From Burkholderiales bacterium PBB1 (lineage in GTDB: Bacteria; Pseudomonadota; Gammaproteobacteria; Burkholderiales; Burkholderiaceae_C): a stretch of 64,000 nt of DNA. Position numbers and translations under genes: made by a program. The notes beneath the pieces are model-generated. The model ran no database searches and had not been told where the DNA came from. It was given only the letters and a program-made list of their open reading frames with translations. Where the stretch lies: positions 347,925 through 411,924 of the forward strand of contig NKIN01000003.1 of NCBI GenBank assembly GCA_002255905.1, given 5' to 3'. Numbering within the stretch: position 1 is the first letter of the stretch; each line of letters opens with the position of its first letter. Below, piece by piece: positions 1 to 8,884 of this stretch.

Positions 1-1
1 G

Positions 2-697
<696 letters not shown>

Positions 698-713
698 CGG
701 GCGCTAGTGCGCC

Positions 714-1784
714 ATGAATCACGACCGTGCCAAGGACAGGCCTGCTTCCCTGTGCGAGCAAGTGCAGGCGCAGGTGTGTCTGTGCCTGACGCCGCTGCAT
801 GTACTGACCGTGGCAGCCATCGTTTCACAACGGGGCCTGCGTTTCGCTTTAGGCTGGTACGTATGCGCGGTCGATACCCCTCAGCACCGCGCCTACGCGA
901 GTCGGATGGAGCGTTGTTGCGACGAGGTGCGCTACGTCGTTGAATCGACGTCAGACGGACGCGGCCTCAAGAAGTACGTGCGCATCGCTGGGCGGCGATT
1001 CCGGCTGCGCCAAGAATTCCTTCAACATGCGCCAAGGAACGTCGATCAGGCATTCATTCCCTCATCTCTGAGCGACTATTGCTATGTGTTCGTCTCGGCA
1101 GTGCGGTGCCGTCGGCTGGTGACCTTCGACGACGGCTGGTCGAACGTGCAGCCCGACTCCCCACTCACACAGGTGCACACCCGTTGGTCGACTCGGCTGC
1201 TCAATGCGATGACCGGCATAAGCGTGTTGCCCGAACGAATTCCAGAGCTGTCCACCAGGCACTTTTCCATCTACTCGCTGCCGAACCACGCACATCGAGT
1301 TGAGGTGATCAGCCTGCTGCCAGCTGCAGACACGGCGGCGCCCAAGGTTGACGCTGAGGCGTCCATGCAACGGTTGTCCTACCTGGTGGGGCCCGCGCCA
1401 GAAGCGGCGCCCGCGGTCTATGCGGCTATTGCTGACCTACTCGGCAAGGTGCGCATTGACGGTGTGTTTGCCCATCCCAGAGACACGCTGCGCAAGATCA
1501 ACGGCGTGCCTTATGTCGACACCAGTCTGATCGTAGAGGACTACGTCTTCCGTCTGCTGGTTGAGCGGCCACAGGCCGAGATCGACGTCTATGGATACGA
1601 ATCGTCGGTGCTACTGAATCTGGCTCATGTGCCTCGGGTCCGCGCCTTCACCATTTGCCGCCCTGGTGCCGAGCGGGCCCAAGCGGTGGCAGCCATGGTT
1701 AGCGGTGGCGTATTGCGATTCAGCCTGTCACCAGGCAGCCCGGAATTATTGCTATCGCCAACGGGATGCGGGGAGAAAAGATGA
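714..1784 (+). CDS. GT52-like (Lst-type) glycosyltransferase of the polysaccharide locus
   Basis: A 356-residue cytosolic protein without signal peptide or membrane segment. Its layout fits the GT52 family (lipooligosaccharide sialyltransferase, Lst): N-terminal CLTPLHVLT strand/helix (24-32), DDGWSN at about 139-144, AHPRD at about 253-257, VED at 274-276 and YESSVLLNLA near 295-304. GT52 enzymes use CMP-sialic acid; CMP-KDO use by relatives is conceivable because kdsA is the neighbour, but the donor cannot be read from sequence. Its stop overlaps the start of a short ORF (ATGA at 1781-1784), which implies that a coupled gene once followed. GC content falls sharply right after it. Confidence 0.6.
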   Translation: MNHDRAKDRPASLCEQVQAQVCLCLTPLHVLTVAAIVSQRGLRFALGWYVCAVDTPQHRAYASRMERCCDEVRYVVESTSDGRGLKKYVRIAGRRFRLRQEFLQHAPRNVDQAFIPSSLSDYCYVFVSAVRCRRLVTFDDGWSNVQPDSPLTQVHTRWSTRLLNAMTGISVLPERIPELSTRHFSIYSLPNHAHRVEVISLLPAADTAAPKVDAEASMQRLSYLVGPAPEAAPAVYAAIADLLGKVRIDGVFAHPRDTLRKINGVPYVDTSLIVEDYVFRLLVERPQAEIDVYGYESSVLLNLAHVPRVRAFTICRPGAERAQAVAAMVSGGVLRFSLSPGSPELLLSPTGCGEKR

Positions 1785-1891
1785 TGGACTGGCCCTCATT
1801 ACAGGCTTGGCTGCAACCGCTTACTAAAAATCGCTTGCAAGATTTGGCGGAAGGTCAATTGGCCAAGTATTCTGAAGCGAATTTATATTAA
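1781..1891 (+). CDS. Short translationally coupled ORF (36 codons), probable N-terminal stump of a lost gene
   Basis: The ATG overlaps the stop of the GT52-like gene as ATGA and is preceded by GGGGAGAAAAG, a strong ribosome binding site. The predicted peptide begins MMDWPSLQAWLQPL and ends SEANLY. I recognise no family. The first codons have the local high-GC style, while from about base 1800 the DNA turns AT-rich, as in the following acyltransferase gene. The simplest reading is that a coupled downstream gene was replaced by incoming AT-rich DNA and only its start survives. A genuine small protein is possible but less likely. Confidence 0.35.
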   Translation: MMDWPSLQAWLQPLTKNRLQDLAEGQLAKYSEANLY

Positions 1892-1945
1892 AAGCAATTC
1901 TTCTGAAAATTCTCAGATGAGAAAAGCCTCTTTCGGAGACCCTGC

Positions 1946-3067
1946 ATGAACGAAACGCGGCGATTTCACGAGTTAGATGCATTGCGTTTTTTGGCTGCGC
2001 TCGCGGTGGTATTTTTGCATTATGGGGTGCGCGGATTTGCTGATGGAGATAATTTATCTCCAATTCGGATGGAGTATTTGGCGCACCTCGTTAAGTATAA
2101 CTACCTGGCTGTCAATTTATTTTTTATGATCAGCGGATTTGTTATCTTGATGACCGCCCAATCAAACAGCGTAATAAAATTTGTCAAATCAAGAATAGTT
2201 CGCCTTTATCCCGCGTTATGGATATCTTGTACGCTAACTTTTATCGCGATCAGTTTTTTCATGGCAGACAAGATAGCTACGTCTTGGCCTAGATATTTCG
2301 CAAACTTAACAATGTTCAACGGCTTCGTTGGCATTGGAGGAATAGACGGACCCTACTGGAGTCTTTACGTAGAAATGAAATTCTACGTTCTTGTCGGATT
2401 GCTGATTGCGAGTGGAAATCTTCGTCGGGTTGAAATGTTTATGGCTGGTTGGTTGCTGATTTCAATTCTTAACTACAGATATCCGTCAGCAGTTGTTGAA
2501 TATATTTTTATCCCAAAATATGCCAGTTATTTTATAGCTGGGTGCACTTTATTCTTGCTTGGAAAGTCTCGCAATAAAGCCTTCAACTATTTTTTGTTAA
2601 TTTGCTCATTCATTGTTGGCTTGATGTATGACGCAGATGTATTGCTAGAGAAGTCGCTTTGGTATAAATTCCACTTTTCCGTCATTGCTCTCATTGTGAT
2701 TCTAATGGCCTTTTACTCATTTTTCTTATTTATTGTATTTACGAAGGGAGAGTGGATTCGGCCCTCGTGGGCTGCGGCATTTGGGGTTGGGGGTTCAATC
2801 TCTTACCCGCTTTATCTTTTGCACAATGGAATTGGGTTGTCAATAATTAGTTTGATTTATCCGTATTTTCAGCCTCTGGTAGTTCTTGGGGTAACTGTTG
2901 TGGCGGTGATATTTCTATCGTGGTTGGTTCACCGTTGGGGCGAGCGTCCACTGGCAAAGTGGTTGCGAGACAAATTGCTATTGCTCGAGCAGCGCTCTGA
3001 GCTGGCGTTTCGGAAGTTCCAGCGCAAGCCCGATGTAGACGATGTAGCTGACCCTGTCATCAAATAG
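1946..3067 (+). CDS. Acyltransferase family 3 (OafA/ExoZ-like) membrane O-acyltransferase
   Basis: A 373-residue polytopic inner-membrane protein, probably an O-acetyltransferase decorating the polysaccharide repeat unit with acyl groups from a cytosolic donor. Acyltransferase-3 hallmarks are present: N-terminal FHELDALRFLAALAVV with the family His/Arg, FMISGFVI in the second segment, PYWSLYVEMKFY in the middle, and about ten hydrophobic segments. The start has GGAG seven bases upstream. Base and codon use are strikingly AT-rich (ttt, tta, att codons) against GC-rich neighbours, and GC returns near base 2950, which marks recent transfer. Alone on its transcript side; the next ORF begins 133 bases later. 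Confidence 0.88.
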   Translation: MNETRRFHELDALRFLAALAVVFLHYGVRGFADGDNLSPIRMEYLAHLVKYNYLAVNLFFMISGFVILMTAQSNSVIKFVKSRIVRLYPALWISCTLTFIAISFFMADKIATSWPRYFANLTMFNGFVGIGGIDGPYWSLYVEMKFYVLVGLLIASGNLRRVEMFMAGWLLISILNYRYPSAVVEYIFIPKYASYFIAGCTLFLLGKSRNKAFNYFLLICSFIVGLMYDADVLLEKSLWYKFHFSVIALIVILMAFYSFFLFIVFTKGEWIRPSWAAAFGVGGSISYPLYLLHNGIGLSIISLIYPYFQPLVVLGVTVVAVIFLSWLVHRWGERPLAKWLRDKLLLLEQRSELAFRKFQRKPDVDDVADPVIK

Positions 3068-3200
3068 TTGCGCACTCGCAAAGAAGATTGCTTAGGGTCT
3101 GTTCCGGCCTCTGAGGGGCGATGAGAACGGGGTGTAACTGCTCTTGGCGGTGTGCCATTGACGCTCCCTGCACAAAAGTACAACCAAATGGGAGGGCACC

Positions 3201-3812
3201 GTGCTGGTAATCGGTCGGATGAAGGCGCTGTTTGCGCGAACCTCCTACGGCTATGAGGTGTTGCACAAGGTGCGAGGGCGAAACACCGTGTGGGTGAAGC
3301 GGCGTGCCGATGTGCTGAACTTCGTGCGGCCGGGTGGCGTGGGCGTGGAACTCGGCGTGGCGGCTGGCGACTTTTCACGGCAGTTGCTGTCCAGGCCGGT
3401 GCTGTCGAAGCTGTATGGCGTTGACCGTTACTTCGGTGACCGTGGCCACGATGACGGCGAGTACGCCAAGGCCCAGCGGCAGACGGCTGAATTCGCCGAC
3501 CGCTACTCACTGTTGAAGCAGACTTTCGACGAGGCGCTCCCAACCTTTGCTGATGAGTCGCTCGATTTCATCTACATCGATGGCTACGCGCACACCGGGC
3601 AGGAGGGCGGAGAAACCACGCGACAGTGGGCGTGAAAGGTCAGGCATGGAGGCTTGATTTCCGGCGACGACTTCAGCATCACCTTCCCGCTGGTGATGCA
3701 GGAGGTGGACCGATTCGTGGCCAACTACGCCCTCAATCTGAACATCCTGTTGTTCAAGGACACCGATGGCTGGTCGTCGCAGCACCCGAGCTGGTTCTGT
3801 GTAAAACCTTGA
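3201..3812 (+). pseudogene. Class I SAM-dependent methyltransferase interrupted by an in-frame TGA
   Basis: The frame opens at a GTG with GGGAGG just upstream and encodes a Methyltransf_24-type fold: GVELGVAAGDFSRQLL is the SAM-binding motif I, then YGVDRYFGDRG, and DFIYIDGYAHT carries the IDG-x-H segment. At 3633-3635 the frame meets TGA. Past that stop the same frame continues with family-typical sequence (GGLISGDDFS, then MQEVDRFV and SSQHPSWFCVKP) and ends at a TGA at 3810-3812. One base substitution, not a frameshift, therefore splits a roughly 203-codon gene. The short product lacks its last strands and is probably inactive. A sequencing error at one base is the alternative. It converges on the flippase gene. 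Confidence 0.8.
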
Positions 3813-3833
3813 ACGGTGCTTCGCGCCCGTGCG

Positions 3834-5228
3834 TCAGGCAGCCGACTGGCGCCGGTGGCGCACCAGTGCGAAGCCGCCCAGCGCCAGCAGCGCGAGGGCC
3901 ATTCCCTCCAGGCGCTGCGGCAGGTTGTCGGCAGACGCGATCGCCAGCAGCGCTGCCAAGCCAGCAATCACCGAGCTTGCCACCGCATAGCGCGCGCTCA
4001 GTACCCGAACGTCCTTTCGCCAGCGCGTCACCCCGTAATACAGCGCGCATTGGGCGACCTGTGTCGCCAGCAGCGTCACCGCAGCGGCCTGCACCCCATA
4101 CCGCGGCACCAGGGTGAGGTTCAGCCCCACATTGACGGCCGCCGCAAAGATCGATGCTCCGGTAATGAAGTACACCCGCTTGTGCCGGAATTCGAGGTTC
4201 AACAGGATCGACTGGATGAATTGCACATGCCCTGCCACCAGCAGCAGCGGAATGACTCCCGCCGCCAGTCCGTAGGTCGGCGGTGCCAGCAGGTGCACGA
4301 TCTCCGGCGCCAGCAGGGAGAGCACAGCCGCGATGGTTGCGGTCACTGCCATTAGATCGGTGGCACGGCGAACGATGTCCTCGTGGTGGTTGTCGTGGAG
4401 CTTTCTCAGCATCCAGGGCACCCAGGTCGTGTTGATCGCAGTGGTCAGCAACACCAGTCCGCTCGATACCGCCGCGGCCAGACCATACACACCGACCGAG
4501 GCCTTGCCCAGGGCGGCTTCGATGGTGAAGCGATCAAATTGCAGCACGAAGGCCTGTGCCAGATAGTGGGGTAACAGCGGCATCCCCAGTGCCAGCGCGA
4601 ACTTCCAATACCGCGCTGAATACAGCACCGCTCCGCGCATCAGCAGCGACACATACAGCCAGGCACCCACGGCGAGGTTGGGCAGAGCGGCAAAGAAGAT
4701 GCGCGACTCCACACGGTAGCCGTCAAGTGCACGGGTGAAGTAGATCGCCATGCCCACCCCGAGCAGCGAGCCCAGTACGCCGATTGCCACTACCGCTTTG
4801 TATTGGTAGTTGAAACGCTGCTGCGATTGCCAGAAAAGGAACGCCGCGTTGAACACGAATGTGACGAACATCAGCGCGAGCAGGTGTGGCGGCAGGCCCA
4901 TCAGGGACGGGTAGAACTGGCCTGCGAGCATGAACACACCCAGCGTCACCAGCGTGGCCAGTGTCGAAAGCGCCAGCATTGATGAGGTGTACTGGGTCAG
5001 CTCGGATTTCAGCTCGATCTGCGCGATGTTGTAGACGCCGCTCGACAGCGACAGCGTCGCGAAGATACCCAGGATGGTAGATAGCGAGGTGTAGAGCACC
5101 ACCGTGCCGTACTCGGCGGGTGTTAGCAGCCGGGTGAATATCGGTGTGGCAAGCAGCAGCAGGGCGCTGTTGAAGTAGAGCGCGCCAGCGAACCAGAGTG
5201 ATGCCGTGCGGGGCGAGTTTTTCTTCAT
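3834..5228 (-). CDS. Wzx-type polysaccharide flippase (MATE/MVF superfamily)
   Basis: A 464-residue integral membrane protein with about twelve to fourteen hydrophobic helices over its whole length, of the oligosaccharide flippase (Polysacc_synt) type. It is expected to move the undecaprenyl-linked repeat unit across the inner membrane. N-terminal LATPIFTRLLTPAEYGTV is the typical first-helix signature and ALPNLAVGAWLYVSLL marks a middle helix. The frame is open 54 bases upstream, but the ATG at 5228 (MKKNSPRT) is preferred because the longer form adds a polar tail overlapping kdsD. It follows kdsD by 37 bases on the same strand, so the two are likely co-transcribed. Confidence 0.88.
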   Translation of the reverse strand: MKKNSPRTASLWFAGALYFNSALLLLATPIFTRLLTPAEYGTVVLYTSLSTILGIFATLSLSSGVYNIAQIELKSELTQYTSSMLALSTLATLVTLGVFMLAGQFYPSLMGLPPHLLALMFVTFVFNAAFLFWQSQQRFNYQYKAVVAIGVLGSLLGVGMAIYFTRALDGYRVESRIFFAALPNLAVGAWLYVSLLMRGAVLYSARYWKFALALGMPLLPHYLAQAFVLQFDRFTIEAALGKASVGVYGLAAAVSSGLVLLTTAINTTWVPWMLRKLHDNHHEDIVRRATDLMAVTATIAAVLSLLAPEIVHLLAPPTYGLAAGVIPLLLVAGHVQFIQSILLNLEFRHKRVYFITGASIFAAAVNVGLNLTLVPRYGVQAAAVTLLATQVAQCALYYGVTRWRKDVRVLSARYAVASSVIAGLAALLAIASADNLPQRLEGMALALLALGGFALVRHRRQSAA

Positions 5229-5265
5229 TCGCGAGGCTGTGCCGGTAGCCGTCGAGCGGGCCGGA

Positions 5266-6267
5266 TCAGATGACCTTCGCACGCATCAGGTCGTTGGTGT
5301 TCAGCGCGCCCACCAGCAGGCCGGCGTCGTCGACCACCAGCACGCTGGTGATGCGGTGTTGCTCCATCACCTGTGCCGCGTCGACGGCCAGCGCGTTGGC
5401 CCGCACTTGCCGGGGCAACGCGTACATCACGTCGGTGGCGCGCAGCCCGCGCAGGTCGGTGCCGCGCTCGATCAGGCGGCGCAGATCACCGTCGGTGAAG
5501 ATGCCGATCGGCTTGCCGTCGGCCGACACCACGGCGGTGAAGCCCAGGCCTTTGCCTGTCATCTCACGCAGCAGCTCGTTCAGGCTGGCCTCTGGGCCAA
5601 CCCGGGGTACCGTGTCTCCGCTTCGCATGAGGTCGTGCACGTGCATCAGCAGCTTGCGGCCCAGGCTGCCGCCGGGGTGCGAGCGAGCGAAGTCGGCTTC
5701 ATGAAAGCCGCGTGCATCCAGCAAGGCCACGGCCAGCGCGTCGCCCATCGCCATTTGGGCTGTGGTACTGGCAGTGGGCGCCAGGTTCAGTGGGCAGGCT
5801 TCCTGATCGACGGCGCTCGACAAAACCACATCGGCATGCGTGGCCAATGTGGACTGAGCCTTGCCGGTGATGGCGATCAGCGTGATGCCCAGGCGCCGCA
5901 TCGACGGCAATATCGCCGCCAACTCGTCACTTTCTCCGCTGTTGCTGATGGCAACCACCACATCGCCTGCTTGCACCATGCCCAGGTCGCCGTGGCTGGC
6001 CTCGCCAGGGTGCAAAAAGAAGGCCGGTGTACCGGTGGAGGCAAGTGTGGCGGCGATCTTCCTGCCCACATGGCCGCTTTTGCCCATGCCGGTGACCACC
6101 ACGCGGCCTCGGCACTGCAGCATGCTTTGCACCGCATTGGCGAAAGGCTCGCCTTGCCGCTCGGCCATGGCTTGCAGTGCACGCGATTCGATCTCAAAGG
6201 TGCGAACCGCCAGCGCTACAGCTCGTTGTGCGTCGAATGGGTGCAGGGCGATGTCGCTGGGAGGCAT
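5266..6267 (-). CDS. kdsD: Arabinose-5-phosphate isomerase (KdsD/KpsF type)
   Basis: Interconverts ribulose 5-phosphate and arabinose 5-phosphate, the substrate of KdsA, in the cytosol. Residues 30-190 form a SIS domain (VVVTGMGKSGHVGRKIAAT, ISNSGESDE, ATHADVVLS) with the family block CPLNLAPTASTTAQMAMGDALA; two CBS domains follow (DLMRSGDTVPRV, then DVMYALPRQV and ITSVLVVDDAGLLVG). Length 333 matches the family. The frame runs further upstream to 6396, but the extra 43 residues are atypical and the ATG at 6267 begins the canonical protein. Placement in a polysaccharide locus beside kdsA argues for the KpsF-like capsule role. Divergent from the glycosyltransferase operon. Confidence 0.93.
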   Translation of the reverse strand: MPPSDIALHPFDAQRAVALAVRTFEIESRALQAMAERQGEPFANAVQSMLQCRGRVVVTGMGKSGHVGRKIAATLASTGTPAFFLHPGEASHGDLGMVQAGDVVVAISNSGESDELAAILPSMRRLGITLIAITGKAQSTLATHADVVLSSAVDQEACPLNLAPTASTTAQMAMGDALAVALLDARGFHEADFARSHPGGSLGRKLLMHVHDLMRSGDTVPRVGPEASLNELLREMTGKGLGFTAVVSADGKPIGIFTDGDLRRLIERGTDLRGLRATDVMYALPRQVRANALAVDAAQVMEQHRITSVLVVDDAGLLVGALNTNDLMRAKVI

Positions 6268-6283
6268 GTGAGGTGGCGCTATA

Positions 6284-6301
6284 AACAATGAATCGATTGT
6301 T
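6284..6301. promoter_or_regulatory. Inverted repeat in the kdsD/GT4 divergent intergenic region
   Basis: AACAAT and ATTGTT form a perfect 6-bp inverted repeat with a 6-bp spacer (6284-6289 and 6296-6301), 16 bases upstream of the kdsD start. It lies in the only divergent promoter region of the polysaccharide locus, so it could be a regulator site for kdsD and the glycosyltransferase operon. No convincing -35/-10 pair was found beside it. Confidence 0.3.
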
Positions 6302-6461
6302 GACCGGTTCCCAGCGCGGTTGCCGCAGCATTCGTCTCGAATTGCCACGTTTGTTACCGCTGCGCTGTCATCAGACGGCACACCGTTTGCTGTCAAACTC
6401 GACAGGCTGCGGCCAGGAGCCGTCTCACGTTGAGGCCGCGACCGCCAGCCAACCCCGCCAC

Positions 6462-7688
6462 ATGCGCATTGCGTACCTCGTCAGCCTCTACCCCAAGGTC
6501 AGCCACAGCTTCATCCGCCGCGAAATCCACGCCCTGGAAGGCCTTGGGCTTCAGGTCGATCGGGTATCCATCCGTGGTTGGGACGAGCAACTGGTCGATG
6601 CCGAAGACATCGCCGAGCGCGCCATCACCCGCTATGTGTTGAAGCAGGGCGCGGTGCAGTTGGCGGGTGCGGCGGTGGCCTCGCTGTTCGCGTCGCCCCG
6701 GCGCTTCTGGCGCGCGCTGTCTGCGGCCTTCGGCATGGCCTCCAGGTCGGACCGCCCGCTGCCGTATCACCTCATTTACCTGCTGGAGGCCTGTTGCATC
6801 AGCCGCTGGTTGCAGGGGCGCGATGTGCGTCACCTGCATGCACATTTCGGTACCAACCCGGCCGAGGTGGCGATGCTGGTGCACCTGCTGTGCGGCGTGC
6901 CTTACAGCTTCACGGTGCATGGCCCCGATGAATTCGATCGGCCGCAGTTTGCCCACCTGCGCGAAAAGGCACGCCATGCCGCCTTTGTGGTCGGCGTGAG
7001 CAGCTATGGCCGTAGCCAGTTGCTGCGCTGGGTCGACGACGACCGATGGGATCGCATGCAGGTGGTGCACTGCGGCCTCGATGCCAGCTTTTTGCAGGCC
7101 GTTCCGGTGCCGGTACCCGATGTGCCGCGCATGGTGTGTATAGGCAGGTTGTCGGGGCAAAAGGGGCAGTTGATCCTGCTGCAGGCCGCCGCGGTGCTGC
7201 GGCGTGAAGGCGTGCCTTTTCAACTGGTGCTGGCGGGCGACGGTGAGATGCGCAGTGCGATCGAGGCCTCCATCGAGCAGCTGGGCCTGGACCGGTATGT
7301 GAGCATCACCGGCTGGATCGATGCGCCCCGGGTTCGGCAAGAGTTGCTGGCCGCCCGCGCCCTGGTGCTGCCCAGCTTTGCCGAAGGCTTGCCGGTGGTG
7401 GTGATGGAGGCGATGGCGCTGGGGCGTCCCGTGCTCACGACGTACATCGCCGGCATACCCGAGTTGGTGCAGCACGGACGCACAGGTTGGCTGTTCCCGG
7501 CGGGCGATGTAGACGCGCTGGTGGCCGCCATGAAAGACTGCCTGGCTACCCCCACGGCGACGCTCGACGCCATGGGCGCTGCTGCCCGCGAACGGGTGCG
7601 CGAGCGCCACGACGCAGTGCACGAAGCCCGCAAGCTGGCCACATTGATGCATGCCATTCCCGCCAGTTCTGCCAACGAGGCCGCCTGA
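6462..7688 (+). CDS. Glycosyltransferase family 4, exopolysaccharide assembly (WcaL/ExoL-like)
   Basis: A 409-residue retaining GT4 (GT-B fold) that should add one sugar from an NDP donor to the lipid-linked oligosaccharide at the inner face of the membrane. N-terminal MRIAYLVSLYPKVSHSFIRREI is typical of the WcaL/ExoL group; LHAHFGTNPAEVA and FTVHGPDEF follow; VCIGRLSGQKGQ opens the donor domain; the E-x7-E motif is E309/E317 in SFAEGLPVVVMEAM. The frame extends upstream to 6288, but that stretch is low-complexity Arg/Cys-rich and the ATG at 6462 gives the standard N terminus. First gene of the plus-strand operon; its stop overlaps the next start (TGATG). Confidence 0.92.
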   Translation: MRIAYLVSLYPKVSHSFIRREIHALEGLGLQVDRVSIRGWDEQLVDAEDIAERAITRYVLKQGAVQLAGAAVASLFASPRRFWRALSAAFGMASRSDRPLPYHLIYLLEACCISRWLQGRDVRHLHAHFGTNPAEVAMLVHLLCGVPYSFTVHGPDEFDRPQFAHLREKARHAAFVVGVSSYGRSQLLRWVDDDRWDRMQVVHCGLDASFLQAVPVPVPDVPRMVCIGRLSGQKGQLILLQAAAVLRREGVPFQLVLAGDGEMRSAIEASIEQLGLDRYVSITGWIDAPRVRQELLAARALVLPSFAEGLPVVVMEAMALGRPVLTTYIAGIPELVQHGRTGWLFPAGDVDALVAAMKDCLATPTATLDAMGAAARERVRERHDAVHEARKLATLMHAIPASSANEAA

Positions 7689-8878
7689 TGATCGTGGTCG
7701 ATGTTCTCTTGTACGCCTTCGTGCTGCTGCTGGCGATCCCCGTGGGCACGATGGTGGTGTCCATCGTGGCCGCGGTGTTCGTGCCCACGCGGCTGCTGCC
7801 GCTGAGCACGGGGCCGCGCCCTTCACTGGCGGTGCTGGTGCCCGCACACGACGAAGCGCTGGTGATTGCGGCCACCCTCGACACCATTCGCCCGCAGCTG
7901 GCTGCGGGCGATCGCGTGGTGGTGATCGCCGACAACTGCAGCGACGACACCGCCGCCATCGCCCGCGCGGCCGGTGCCGAGGTGCTTGAGCGCCACGACA
8001 CCCTGCGCCGCGGCAAGGGTTACGCGCTCGACCACGGCGTGCGGTTTCTCGAGTCCCATCAGCCGCCCGAGGTGGTGGTTTTTGTGGATGCCGACTGCAA
8101 CGTGACGCCGGGCACGCTCGATCTGCTGGTGCGCCGCTGCCGCTACACCGGCCGGCCCGTGCAGGCCACGTACGACATGCTGTTAGGCACTGACAACCCG
8201 ACCGTGCCACCGATCTCGGCATTTGCCTGGAAGCTGCGCGCGGTGATCTGCCCGTTGGGCATGCATCACCTGGGATGCGCCACGTTTTTGATGGGCTCTG
8301 GAATGGCCTTGCCCTGGCCGCTGGCGCGCGACTTGCCTCTGGCCAGTGGACAGATCGTGGAGGACATGCAGATGACGCTGGATCTCGCTCGACGCGGGGC
8401 CCCCCCGGTAATGTGTCCACAGGCACGGGTGACCAGTGAATTTCCGGTCAGCCGCGCGGGTGCCACGTCGCAGCGCACGCGTTGGGAGCATGGGCACCTG
8501 GGCATGATCGTCAGCCAGGCGCCGCGCCTGCTGTCAGAGATCTCGCGCGGCGTGGGGGCTGGGCTGCTGCCGTTGACGCTGGACTTGTGTGTGCCGCCCA
8601 AGGCGTTGCTGGTGATGTTGCTGCTGTCGTCGGTGCTGCTGAGTGGGCTGGGCGCTGCCATCGGCGCATCATCGGGCCCGTTCATCGTCTCGCTGTTGCT
8701 GGTGGGCCTTTTTCTGGGCAGCGTGTGGCTGGCATGGGCTCGCTTCGGGCGAGACATCGTGCCGCCATCCGAGGCATTTCGCGTTGCCAAGTACGTGTTC
8801 GCCAAGATTCCTTTGTACCTTCGTTTCCTGGTCCGCCGGCAGGTGGAGTGGGTGCGATCCAAGCGCGACGCTGACTGA
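7688..8878 (+). CDS. Membrane-anchored glycosyltransferase family 2 (processive-GT2 type)
   Basis: A 396-residue inner-membrane GT2. One membrane segment at about 5-32, a cytosolic GT-A domain (VLVPAHDEA, VVVIADNCSDDT, DAD at 134-136 for metal/UDP binding, VED at 224-226 as probable catalytic base, QRTRW at 262-266), and two hydrophobic helices at about 300-345. The Q-x-x-R-W-type motif is shared with cellulose-synthase-like and ExoU/ExoW-type enzymes, so it may add beta-linked residues. The start ATG overlaps the upstream stop as TGATG, implying tight coupling. Donor sugar unknown. Confidence 0.88.
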   Translation: MIVVDVLLYAFVLLLAIPVGTMVVSIVAAVFVPTRLLPLSTGPRPSLAVLVPAHDEALVIAATLDTIRPQLAAGDRVVVIADNCSDDTAAIARAAGAEVLERHDTLRRGKGYALDHGVRFLESHQPPEVVVFVDADCNVTPGTLDLLVRRCRYTGRPVQATYDMLLGTDNPTVPPISAFAWKLRAVICPLGMHHLGCATFLMGSGMALPWPLARDLPLASGQIVEDMQMTLDLARRGAPPVMCPQARVTSEFPVSRAGATSQRTRWEHGHLGMIVSQAPRLLSEISRGVGAGLLPLTLDLCVPPKALLVMLLLSSVLLSGLGAAIGASSGPFIVSLLLVGLFLGSVWLAWARFGRDIVPPSEAFRVAKYVFAKIPLYLRFLVRRQVEWVRSKRDAD

Positions 8879-8884
8879 TCCACT

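Noticed and set aside
3068-3200. Possible insertion-sequence end between acyltransferase and methyltransferase (GGGTCTGTTCCGG text)
   Set aside because: Only one short stretch, no partner inverted repeat, no transposase remnant that I could recognise.
3633-3635. TGA as selenocysteine codon in the methyltransferase
   Set aside because: The site is not catalytic, the family has no selenoproteins that I know, and no Sec machinery is visible.
6393-8426. Long minus-strand open frames over real genes (also 20056-21879, 22761-25112, 28593-30275, 31188-33227, 40012-42366)
   Set aside because: They are Arg/His/Gln/Ala-rich shadows of high-GC genes on the other strand, without family motifs or ribosome sites.
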